Shown one piece after another: positions 25,681-36,224 of a stretch of DNA of 64,000 bases. Position 1 is the first letter of the stretch. Every line of letters begins with the position of its first letter. Below the pieces are notes generated by a model. The model had not been told where the DNA came from. It was given only the letters and a program-made list of their open reading frames with translations, and searched no databases. The DNA is taken from assembly GCA_013398015.1 (NCBI GenBank), contig VZRR01010931.1, positions 186,001-250,000 of the forward strand, written 5' to 3'. The position numbers were made by a program, and so were the translations under genes. Source of the stretch: Oreocharis arfaki (lineage: Eukaryota; Chordata; Aves; Passeriformes; Paramythiidae).

Positions 25681-27780
25681 AATCTGCTCCTCACTGCGTT
25701 TTCCTCCTCCTTCCACACAACCAAGTCCCACATCCATGAGCAAACCGAACCTTCTGGAGGCACCAGGACAAGCACAAACATCGCTGTGTGTTACCTGCAC
25801 AGTCTGTCCTGGCAAGCTCCATCCCATAAATAAAGGCAAGATGGGGATGATTAAAACGGCTCCATTACCTCCCCGCAGGTTTTATACCTTGTTTTATCTC
25901 TCCCAGCCCCCCGTTTTCCCTCTCAGGGAACCCAGGACTGCGTCCGTGGCTGCCCTGAGGGGACAAAGTGGAGCTGGCAGCCTCCAGCAATCCCACAGCC
26001 TCCTCTGTGGACAAAGTTTTCCATCCCTGCACAAATCTTTCCTCGTGGAGCTGCTGATACCCCCCTGGTTCCTCCCTCAGGTCTAAGCAACACCCTCTAA
26101 GCTGTTCTCATCCTGCTCAGCCATGATTTCACTGCTCCTCCTGTTCGCACACAGCAAGAGGTGCCTTGTTTTCACAGATCCCTCGGCTTTTATGAGCTGC
26201 CTTAGAAACCTCTTGCCCCAGAACAGAAAACACTTCTGAGGAGGCTTGCAAAACTTTTGTCTTGCCTTCTGCCTGCCTAGAAGCGTGAAAAATAAATAAA
26301 ATCTGACCCCAACAAGTGCTGCTTACGAAGATCTCTCCCCAAAGTCCGTGAAAATCAATATCCACACCTCAGGAACATCAACAAGCCTTTCAAAAGGGCA
26401 AGACATCGACTGTCTGCACGTGCTTAGTGCTGAGCAAAACCAGAATAAAGCTTAAATCACCTTCAAAAAAAATGCAGTTTCTTGGAGGAGAGCATTCTCC
26501 ACTGCCTGTCTGGCCCAGCCATGTCTGACCCTACGGATGTACCTGCTCTTCCATCTCTCGTTTCAGCCCTTGCTCCTCTCCCCTGCTCTTCCTCCTTCCT
26601 CTGCTGACTCCAAAGCCCTTCCCTTCCACCCACTCGAACATCACCCAGTGGAAACACGCAGCTTCTCCTCCAGCCAAGCCCTTCCTCTGGCCCCATCTTG
26701 CACGGAAAAACAGCAGGTTCCTCCAGGAGGAAGAGGGATCTGATCCCTCGTGCCTCTTGTGGCAGAACACAGAGATCCCACACCACAGCCCGGTAATTTC
26801 CCCCCCAGAATTTCCCTCTCAGGATCCTCCCAGCTCCTGGGTGAGTTTGAAATTCACTCGTCAAGCAGAGACATCAATGCGAGCACACACACACACACAG
26901 AGAGGAGATGAGATTTCCTGGCACACTGAAGCTTTTGGGATAGTTTGGAGGCAGCGCTGCCCCTGCCTTGCCTGGCTGCTCCTTTGATGAGCTCTCGGAA
27001 GCCTAGGTCCCTCAAATCCTTCCCCACTCACCCCCAGATTGCTGAGTGCTCCTTGGCATCGAGGTACCCAGACCTTTGCCAGCCCGCAGGACTCCTTGGC
27101 CAATTTTCCTCGCACAGCTTGCAATAGAAACCTCCAGCAAGAAACTTGCAGCAGCAGCAGCAGCATCTCTGTGCCTCTCAGAGGTGCAGGCAGCTGCTCC
27201 AAAGCACCCACTTAGAAGCAATCTTTACAGGGAGATGTTCATGTCTCTATCCCGAGATTTTTGGGGTAAAGCCATTCATTTCGGGGTTCACCTTCCTCAG
27301 GCAGCCTGTGCCCACCCCACAAAGGGTTTAAGAGAAACGGAAGAAGGAAGAATAAAGAGAGCATTCTCCTCCCTGGGCTGCCACTCTCTGCTCGGAGCAG
27401 CCTGTCAGCAGCTCCCTCTGCCCCAAAATTCCAGGTGTCTCATCCCAGGGTATTAATTCCTGCCAGGTGCAGGGGAAAGCACCACCTGCGAACCACACAG
27501 AGCCGCACAGCAACTTTCCCAACTTCTGTCTCTTGCCCATCAGGCCCAGCCCTGAAATGGAAACCGAGAGGGGAAGGTTCTGCCTCTCACCATCGATTTC
27601 TCCACGCAGATGGTTCCCTTCGAACCCACCGCTTCAGACACACAAATACCGAATAGGGTTTGCATCGAGACACTTTAAACACGCCTTGGCGCGGTGGGAG
27701 CCTCACTGCAGAGCGTTTCCCCCTCTCTGTGAAACAAGACTAAAGCAAAGCACGGCAGGGAAGCCCCGGCACGGCCACAT
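25681..27780. other. Gene-free stretch leading into the CpG island
   Basis: An (AC)8 run at about 26884-26899 and a short CAG run near 27151-27166. No coding exon recognised. Confidence 0.5.
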
Positions 27781-29083
27781 CCCCCTCCTACCTGCGAGCA
27801 CACACGTCTGAGCACCCAGGAGCTGGCGGCAGAGGCAGCCGCCGGCTGCTGTCAGCTCCTCAGCAGAGCCTCAGACTCCTGGGGGATGCTCCCGGCTCTC
27901 TCCGAGGCCGTAGACTCGCGACTCGCTGCCCAGGGAAGCGGGGAGGGCTCTGCTCCCGGCTGCCTGCAGCGCTCACATCCAGCCGGGATGCGGCTGCCGA
28001 GCCGCTGCCCGGAGGAAAGACTGCCTTGCCTCGCCGAGACAAAGGGCTGGCTCCTGCTGGGGAGGATCTCCCGTGCTGCGGGAGCTGCCGGAGCCCCGTC
28101 AGAGCGGCCGGGATGCGGTGGCAGAGCGGGCTGAGCCGTCCCTCAGCATCCCTCGCTAGCGGCGGGTCCCCGGGGAGGCGGGCACGGCGCTGGATCCTCT
28201 GGGCAGCAGCACCTCCCCGCGAAGGACACGCGTGTGGGGACACGGCCAGCTCCAGCGGGGTCCAGTTAACTCCCCCGGGGCCACAGACCTCGATTGATCG
28301 CGGTCTCAATCCTACCGAGCGCGAAAATCCAGCCCGATGGATGGCGAGAGCCGAGCGGCACTTGCAGCATCTCTCACCTTACGCAGAGCCCCGGCCCGAG
28401 CCGCAGCTAAACCGGAGTTTGGGCATAAATCACCCGGAATAAAGTTGGGCCTAGGAAGAGGTTTCTGCGTGGAGTTTTCCCCCCGCACTGCCCGGGATCG
28501 GCGCTGCCGGTTCATTGAAGGAGTCTGCGAGCATCGGCCCCGCACGTCTGCGCACACAGCGAGCACCTCAGAGATCCTAACGCGAATTATTCCCGAGCAC
28601 AACTCCGCGCAAACGCCTTCTCGAGCAATGAACCTTTTCTTCCCCATCCAGAGCCTGAGCGAAATACGAGTGAAAGAGCGTTTTCCTCGCCGCCTCCGAG
28701 CGTGGCACGCAGGCTGCGAGCGCAGCAACACCGGGCTCCGCGGGGAGCATCCCTGCCCGCCGCACGCTCCCGCGCCCCGGGAATCGCTCCCGGCTGATCC
28801 GCAGGAGTTGTAGCCACACCGAGTGCCCCCCTCCCCGCGCTCTTTGAACTTCGGCTCTGCTAAGAGCCCGAGCGTGGCATTTTTCAACTCTTGGTGCGCT
28901 AAAACACCGCAAAGGGCTGATCCCAAAGTCCTTCAGCGAGTGCGGGAGGCGGTCGGGGGGCACCGGCTGTGCCCGGGAAGGGGCTGGATGAGGCCGGGGA
29001 GGGCTGGATGTGGCCGGGAGGGGGGGACTGAGTGCCAGCCAGGGGCACCGCCAGCCGCCGGCAGCCAGCGAGCGGCGGCGGCT
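27781..29083 (-). promoter_or_regulatory. GRIK4: CpG island, probable GRIK4 promoter and non-coding first exon(s)
   Basis: Seen: very high GC with frequent CG dinucleotides, highest in about 27.9-28.8 kb and unlike the flanks. Minus-strand donor-like sites: CAG/GTAGGAG (exon edge 27792) and AAG/GTGAGAG (exon edge 28378). Known: GRIK4, which encodes kainate receptor subunit GluK4, lies just downstream of ARHGEF12 in the same orientation in mammals and has non-coding leader exons. Inferred: this island drives GRIK4 toward lower coordinates. It could also be another non-coding transcript or be bidirectional. Confidence 0.5.
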
Positions 29084-29138
29084 NNNNNNNNNNNNNNNNN
29101 NNNNNNNNNNNNNNNNNNNNNNNNNNNNNNNNNNNNNN
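29084..29138. other. Assembly gap (55 N)
   Basis: A run of N between a GC-rich island edge and a G-rich minisatellite. Its true length is unknown. Confidence 0.99.
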
Positions 29139-29455
29139 GGGGCGGGATGGAGGGATGCGGGGAGAGCGGGGGACAGGGGATGGATTGGGGGATGCAGGGA
29201 GAGGGGGGAACTAAGGATGGGAGGGATGCGGGGAGAGCAGGGCAGGATGGAGGGATGCGGGGAGAGGGGGGGACGGGATGGACTGGAGGATGCGGGGAGA
29301 GCAGGGCAGGATGGAGGGATGAGGAGACAGCGGGGGATGGATGGAGGGATGCCAGGAGAGCAGGGGACCGGGATAGATGGAGGGATGCGGGGAGAGGAGG
29401 AGGCCAAGGATGGAAAGAGGACCAGGCAGGATGGAGGGATGGAAGGAGGACAGGG
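29139..29455. repeat. G-rich minisatellite, units of about 26-37 bp
   Basis: Variable units built around GGATGGAGGGATGCGGGGAG, about ten copies, touching the gap, so the array may extend into it. It contains G-quadruplex patterns on the plus strand, for example four G-runs within 29168-29199. Confidence 0.9.
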
Positions 29456-29692
29456 CACTAAGCTGTGCCAGGGCAGGGTCAGGCTGGATATCAGGAAAGG
29501 TTCTTCCCCCAGAGGGTGCTGGGCACTGCCCAGGCTTCCCAGGGAATGGGCACGGCCCCGAGGCTGCCAGAGCTCCAGGAGCGTTTGGGCAGCGCTGCCA
29601 GGGATGCCCAGGGTGGGATTTGAGGGTGTCTGTGCAGGGCCAGGAGCTGGGCTGGGTGATCCTCTGGTTCCCTCCCAGCCCAGCCTCTTCTG
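29456..29692 (+). mobile_element. CR1 LINE 3' fragment
   Basis: It contains GGCTGGATATCAGGAAAGGT, GGGCACGGCCCCGAGGCTGC and GGCCAGGAGCTGGGCTGGGT, a CR1 3' region of a different subfamily type from 9571-9795. No reading frame kept. Confidence 0.85.
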
Positions 29693-31620
29693 TGGTGTGA
29701 GGATGGAGGGAGCACAAGAATCCGGGGTGCAGGGGGCTGAGGAGGGAGGGTGAGGAGCAGGGTGGCACTGAACTGTTGCTTCCAACAGTGGCCGCCTTTC
29801 CTAAGCCCAGACTAAAGGACCCAGCCTGGGACAGTTGGGTTTGGGAAAGCTGTGCTTGCTCCCCACACATCCCAAATCCTCAACTGCTTTGGGATTCCCT
29901 GCCAGCACCCCGAGTCTCCCTCCATGTCCTCTCCTTCTCCCCTCCCTGAGAAGGACACAGGGCGAGATAATTTTGCTCCCAGCTGCTGAAATCTTCATAT
30001 GAAATGTGAAACTCCTCCTGGTGCCCTGAACTGCAACGCAGGCTGGGAAAAGGCATCATCCAGCCCTGGGAAGCAGGAGTGGGACGGAGCCATCCCATGG
30101 TGTGAGGCTGGGAGATGCCAGGCAGGATCCTGAGCCGTGGTGTCCCTGTGCTGCCCCAGCCCTGCCTGCAGTGCTGCAGTCCTGTCCTCCTGCTTCTGTT
30201 TGTTTGTAATGGCGAGGAAAACAAAGCTTTTAAACCATCAATTAATTGGACTCTTGGATGGAGAGCAATGAACTAGTATTTGACGGAAATTCATCTTCCC
30301 CTCCTGCTGAGAAGAAGTAAGCTGGAGGAAAAGAATCAGCTTCACTGGAGAAAAATAAAAACGCCTCTGCCTCAGAGACAAATTGCTCATGAGATACACA
30401 GGTAACAGGCATGGGGGGGTTGAGCTCATCCCTTTTACACATCATTTCCCTCAGGACAACAGCTCCAAGTCAGTGGCTTTGTGACAGATCCCCGGGCCTT
30501 TGTCCCGGTGTCCCGGCCCAGCAGCCATTCCCAGCATTTTTTATTCCTGGAATTGATGAGCATTTCCCTCACCGTGCCTGCATCTGCTGCTCATCAATGC
30601 CTGTGGCCCTGCAGGGCCAGGTTCAGCCCTGCCTGGGTGAACAGAGGTTTGGCTGACAGGGCTGGGCTTTCTCCTGGACCCAGAGCAGCCAGAGAGGCGG
30701 AGAGATGGGAGATGGGCGGATCCCACCTCAGCTCTGACCACACCTGGGCCAGGCAGGGCTCCTCCATCCACCTTGATCCACGTGGATTCTGCATCCTCCT
30801 CACGGCTCCCGCCTTGTGCCACCACCCCACTCTCTTTTAGACATTTTTTCCATGGTTCAGGTCCATCTCTGCAATGCCCTGAGTCCTTCATGCAATTATT
30901 GGAGCCTCAGCCCTGCTGTTGTACACTCAGAAGGCAACTCAAGAGCTGGAAAACTCAAATTTCTCCAAAATCTCCACGGCACGGCACCAATCAGAGCAGA
31001 ATCACAGAAGTTAAAGCACCCTAGCAGCCAGCAGGGTGACCTGAAAGCAGGAATCCAGGGGAGACAGCCCAGAAACTGCCTGCCAAGAAACCTGGTTTGG
31101 TTTGGGGGGGAAAAACCCCCAGGATTCTAACCACGAGAGAGAGGCTTCCAAAGTGCCTTCTGCTGGGAAGTGTTCCGTGGGGAGAGGAGGGGGAGGGAAG
31201 GCACCCAGCGAGGTTTAAAATAGAGTTTGGTCATTTTATGAATGAGGTGATGCGACACAGTTCCCCTGCCAAAGCTGCTGGAGGGTTTGGTGACCTAGAA
31301 AATCCTGTTTGGGGAAGGAGCTGTTGTTGATGTGAGGCTGCAAACCCAAGTGTTACGGAGGCTGTGGGATCCCACTCACGCTCAGGGCACACGGAGACTG
31401 CGAGGAGGTGCTGAGGCTTCCAAAAGCGCTGGGGGGTGCTCAGGGCAGAGCTCTGGTCCCCCCCAGCCAGCCCTGGGTGCTCCTTCCCGGGGAATCGCTG
31501 CCAAGAGGCTCCCTGAGGTCAGCAAGGCACGGGGGGAGAGCAGCAGGACTGGGAAATGGAGTTAATTCTCCGAAACAGCAGCACAAACCCATGGTACCAC
31601 TGCAGGTCTGGCTCAGCCCT
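29693..31620. other. Intergenic stretch between GRIK4 island and minisatellite
   Basis: Unique GC-moderate sequence. Open frames are short and overlapping. Nothing else recognised. Confidence 0.5.
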
Positions 31621-31880
31621 GACCCAGACGTGTTTTGGGGGCTTAATCCAGACCCAAACGCTTTTTAGGGTCACAATCCAGACCCAAATACATTTCAGGG
31701 TCTGAATCCAGACCCAAACACTTCATGGGGTCTCAATCCTGACCTAAACACTTCATGGGGTCTCAACTGAGACCCAAACACTTCATGAGGTCTCAATCCT
31801 GACCTAAACACTTCATGGGGTTTCAATCCAGCCCCAAACACTTTTCGGTGCCTCAATCCAGCCCCAAAACCCTTTCCCCC
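31621..31880. repeat. 30-bp minisatellite, about 8.5 copies
   Basis: The unit runs GACCCAAACACTTCATGGGG then TCTCAATCCT. Period is exactly 30 from 31621 with no indel across eight units. Ends are more diverged than the middle, as in arrays homogenised from the centre. Confidence 0.95.
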
Positions 31881-32109
31881 AGCAGCAGCTTTGCCAGGAG
31901 GGTGTAGGAAATCCCGTGGCTGGATCTGCCCCAATTCCCCCAAACTCCAGGCTGTTTGTCCAGGCAATAATCCCCCACCTCCAGCTGCCAACATCCAGGA
32001 GAAAGAGCCCCCAGCAGTGCCCGCTGCCTCCCTCACGGCAGGTCATTTATCCGAGCAATTAAACTCTCTTTTCCCTCCCAGCCACACGGAGAGAGGGGCT
32101 CTGATCTCG
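31881..32109. other. Short gene-free stretch
   Basis: Unique sequence. Nothing recognised. Confidence 0.5.
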
Positions 32110-32560
32110 AAGAGACGTGGAGGTGAGCAGTGAATCATTTAAAAAAAAACCTGCTACATTTATCTTCATGGGTGGCTGTATTTCAGCAGAGCAGTAAATA
32201 ACAGCCCCGCTGCAAAAAAAAAAGAGTCAAATTCAGGCAGAGCTGAGCGATTTCGGGGGCTAAAAGGCACCGAAGGGCAGGAATTGACGGGGACACAAAG
32301 GATACATCTATTATGGGTGGGGTTTTTTCTCACCTAGCTTCGTAACAAGTTTCTGTCGGTGATAGAACTCGTGCAAATGAGATGATTTTATGGATAAGAG
32401 CTGCTCTGAAGGAAGCAGTCAGAGGAGCGAGTAGCCCGTGGTAGTTATATATATAAAAAAAAAGCCCAGCTAATTATAAATATATATTTAGATAGCTCCG
32501 AGGAGAAGTTGGTAGGACGAGTTAGATAAATAAGGAACGTTTCGTGGAACAGTTTGTTTG
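32110..32560. promoter_or_regulatory. Candidate conserved non-coding element upstream of the CpG island
   Basis: AT-rich complex sequence with a TATATATAAAA motif near 32447 and AGCTAATTATAAATATATAT near 32468, about 3.3 kb upstream of the island in the minus direction. Proposed from composition and motifs only. Confidence 0.25.
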
Positions 32561-35051
32561 CCTTCTCTTCCGTGCAGGAGGGAAATGTGTGTGAATTTCA
32601 GCGAGGCAGGAGTGGCAGCTGCCATCCTGATGCAGAGTTTGGGGGGATATTCCTGGTCCCAGCTAGAGGCTGCTCCACACCCTGGTTCCCGATTTGGGAA
32701 GCCTCGAACTGCCGTCTAATCCCAGAAATACTCGTGGGATTGGGGATTTTAGTGCCTAAAGCTTCCCGAAAATGGATCCCACCCCCTCCCAGGTGCTGCA
32801 CGGGTTTTGAGAGAGCCCTCGGAGCGCTGAAAGAAGCTGCGATATTTGTGGATTTAGGGAATTTTGCCACTTTAGGGATGGAGAACAGAGGGCTGGGGCA
32901 GTGACAGGAAGGCAGGGAGGTCACACAGAACATCTCAGCTGTCACAGATCCATCCCCTCAGCCAGTCGGAAACATTGGACTGATCATTTCCAGCCTAGCT
33001 TTTCTTCCATCACAGTTTTCCTTGCTCTTTTTTTTTGTTCTCCTCCTCGTAATTAGTGCCATCAAAGGATGTTTTCTCCTCCGTGCATCCCATTCACACC
33101 CCAAAGAAAAAGCAAAGCAGTCATTTAAGCACGGCAAAAAAAAAAAAAAAAAAAAAAAAAAGGAAGAATCAACTAAAATCCAACCTCTCTTTGAAATGTG
33201 AGGAAAACAAAAGACGAGGAGACAAAAGCTGAAGAGACTCTCAAGAGATAAATGATTAAGAAAAGGGAGGAACGGAGAACGAAATGAGTCGTGGGCAGGT
33301 TGGGCCAAGACTCAGGAGGAGACCTCTGATTTCTGCAACAGGTTCAGGGAACTCCAGCCCTGGATGTGGTTTTTGGGGCAAATTCAGCTGCCTTTAAATC
33401 TCCACCAGTTTGTAAAAGCTTCCTTTTTCAGGCAAAGAGAGCTCAGGGGTGCAGAGCCGCCTTTTATCCCCGCGGCTCCCGAGGAAGTGCAGGGCTCCAG
33501 CTCCGGCTTTTGCCACCAGCACAGTGCAGGGCATTTTCCAGCTCTCACAATCCCACGGGGAGTTAGGGAAGGAAAGCAGGGGAGGATGGACTCAGTCCTG
33601 GGGGGACGAGCACCTGGACAGGGAGATTGGCGTCTGCTGAGAGCCCAAGCCCCGAGGTTTGGAAGGGAATTCCAAGCACGGAGCCCTGGAGGAGCAGCTG
33701 GAGCCATGGATTTTGGGACAGGAACTTGTGCCTAAATCAGAGAATTGGGTTTGCTGGGAAAGAGAAGCCAACACTGGAGCCTTTCCCTGCTCCTTTGCTA
33801 CCCCTGGTTGAGCTCTGAGCTCTCCAACATCCGTGCCTGAGCACGGGCTGGGCCTGGGGGGGCGGAACAGCATTTTCAGCGGGGAAAAAAAAAACTACTT
33901 TGGGGAGAACTTTTCCAGTTTCTGAGGCAGACTGATCCAGTCCAACCTCAGCAAGGCATTTTCTCCCAGCCCAGCAGCAGCTCCCACCTGGCAGAGGGAG
34001 ACGGATGAGGCAGAGCTCGGCAGTGACAGGGGCAGCTTTATTGTGGCACAACAGAGAAATTGCAGAGCAGAAAAGATGAGTTCAATAGAAGCTGCAAGCG
34101 AGGCTATTTGACTTGTGCTGCATGCCCGCCCCAAAGGATGATGATGAATCGCTCAGGGGGGGCTTCTGAAACGTTCTGAACCCGTTTGTTCCAGGAGAGA
34201 AGTCCCCAAAAATACCAAACAAGCAAGAAAAAAACCCAAAATCAGGATTTGGAGGTGAAAGAACAGGCTAAGGGCAGGCACAGAGGAACAGGGAACAAGT
34301 CTGGCACGGAGTTTTTGTGAGGAAGAGCAAACAGCAGAACTGCCAGAGAAACGGGATTAAACTCCAGAGTTTTGGAAGATTGTAGAAGGAAGATTTAAAA
34401 ATGCCACCGAGAAGGGTTTAATCTCCCCCTCATCACAAGGCCCAAGCAGCTGGAGCTGCATCAAACCCATCTTTGCAAGACTCGAGAGAAAAGGGCTCTT
34501 TCAAAGCGAGCTGACAAAAGGAGAGCACAAAGCTCTCTCCTCTCCGTGCTAATTCAGAGCTGTGAAGTTGTTTCAGCACCAGAAATGGGCTCAGAACTGA
34601 AGCTCGGAGAGACAGAAGGAAGGGAGATGTGCTCATTAATATCCCAGCATAACAATAGCCCCGGATAATGGGAATCATTGCCAAACCTCCGGAGAGCTGA
34701 GAGAAACGGAGATTCACTCTGGAGCTCCACTCCACGGAGTTTATTCAGCAGCTCTGAGTAAATATCAACAAGGAGGTTAAAATATTGATCAGGGGAGATG
34801 CTCCACGCTGAATGAGCTGCAGACATCTGGAAACAAACAAACTGCTGCAAGAAAGAAAGAGGCTGGGATATTTTGGGGGTTTGATTCTGCCAAAAGCCCA
34901 GCTCGATGATTTGCAGCTGTAAACTCCCAGCTGCTGAGGAAGAAGGGGAAAAATAAAGAAAAAATTATTCAGCTTCCTGACTGAAATGCTGGTGGATTTT
35001 TTGTTTGGGATATGGAGAAACGCAGGAGGAATCAAGCAAGAGATGCACTCG
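32561..35051. other. Intergenic stretch with a long A-run
   Basis: An A-run of about 25 bases at 33137-33161. A minus-strand AATAAAGC at 34037-34042 could end a non-coding transcript, but no gene supports it. No exon recognised. Confidence 0.5.
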
Positions 35052-35290
35052 GAATCATGGAATTTTCAAGGCTGGAAAAGCCCTTCAAGAGCATTAAATG
35101 ATGATTTCCACCCACCCACAATGACACCACCAAGCCGTGGCCTCAAGTGCCACAGCCACAGGGTTTTGGACATTTCCAGGGATGCTGACTCCACCACTGC
35201 CCTGTTCCAATGGAGAAATATCTCCCAATGTCCAACCTAAACCTCCTCTGGAACAACTCAAGGCCATCTCCTCTCCTTCCTGGTTTCCTT
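35052..35290 (-). mobile_element. CR1 LINE 3' fragment
   Basis: It reads GGAATCATGGAATTTTCAAG, then CCTCAAGTGCCACAGCCACA, ACTCCACCACTGCCCTGTTC and ATGTCCAACCTAAACCTCCT. Reverse complement of a CR1 3' part, about 240 bases and diverged. Confidence 0.85.
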
Positions 35291-35950
35291 CTCCCAGGAT
35301 TAATTTCCAACAAGTGAAGCAATCAGCGAATGGGGCTGGAAACCAACTTGCAGCTCTGCAGAAAGGCTCTGGAATCCCTCACAAATCACAGCTTTATTTT
35401 CCTGCTTGGCTGCTCCTCTCTCCCTGCCTGACCTCGCCAGGGTGGAGCTGAAGTGGGAGCAAAACTTTTGGCTCCTTTAAAAACTCCCCTGAGCCTCCTT
35501 TTTTTTAATAACAGGTGCCTAAAAATTTTGGAAGAGCTGTTAAACCAACATTTTAACCCAGGCATATGCTCGGTGGTAGCCCCAGACTCTTTCCCAGCTC
35601 AGTTTTGGATCACACTTTGAAGGAAACACATCCAAGTTTTTGGTTTTCATTCTGGGAGTGCTGGGCCCTCTCTGCTGGGAAACATTTCCCCCCAAAATGA
35701 TCAGCCCAACTGGCAAAGAACTCGTGCCAGGCACTGGACAACTTCCATCCTACACCAACCTCCATCAATATTTTGAAAGGACAAAAACCAACCTAAAATC
35801 CATTGAGGAGTTGACAAAAAAAAAAGGAGGAAATGATGGATATTTTTCAGCAAATATCAAGGGGATCTTTGCTGAGAGAACAAATGGAATAAACAGTTGG
35901 GTTTTGTCATTTAGGGAGGTGGATGGATAGAATGCCATCCTGATTGCTCA
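35291..35950. other. Short gene-free stretch between two CR1 remnants
   Basis: Unique sequence with a minus-strand AATAAA near 35394 (GCTTTATTTTCC on plus). Nothing else recognised. Confidence 0.45.
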
Positions 35951-36010
35951 GAAAACCCCTGGAACCATGGAATGGTTTGGGTTGGAAGGGATCTTAAACT
36001 TCCTATACCC
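35951..36010 (-). mobile_element. Very short CR1 LINE 3' remnant
   Basis: It reads CCATGGAATGGTTTGGGTTG and GAAGGGATCTTAAA, the reverse complement of the CR1 tail. Confidence 0.8.
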
Positions 36011-36218
36011 CAAAAACGACTCAAAATGACCCAAAACCCACCTGCAGTGACTCCTTGAGTCCCCTCATGTCTTCCCTGCCTGTGGAGAGATGAATTCCAG
36101 GACTGTGGATGTGAAACAGCCCCGAAACTGCAGCACAGCTCTCCCCCATCCCCAGCTGGGACTCGAGGCCAGGAGCCACCGAGCTCGGATTTCTCTGAGC
36201 TGCTCAGGTTCTGAATCA

Positions 36219-36224
36219 TTTATT
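36219..36224 (-). terminator. ARHGEF12: Candidate poly(A) signal AATAAA of ARHGEF12
   Basis: Minus strand reads TGTAAATAAATG: a Pumilio-type UGUAAAUA element overlaps AATAAA. It is the first AATAAA after the stop codon. I see no strong GU-rich element just beyond it, so the cleavage site is uncertain. Confidence 0.5.

Noticed and set aside
1..27780. GRIK4 coding exons
   Set aside because: I looked on the minus strand for known kainate receptor segments (ligand-binding and membrane motifs) and found none. Only intron assignment by synteny remains.
28577..29785. 402-codon minus-strand frame over the CpG island
   Set aside because: It crosses the 55-N gap and the minisatellite. Stop-poor GC-rich sequence explains it.
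34037..34042. Minus-strand AATAAAGC as the ARHGEF12 poly(A) signal
   Set aside because: It lies more than 2 kb beyond an earlier AATAAA, with two CR1 remnants between, so a UTR of over 7 kb is less likely. Kept only as a possible end of another transcript.
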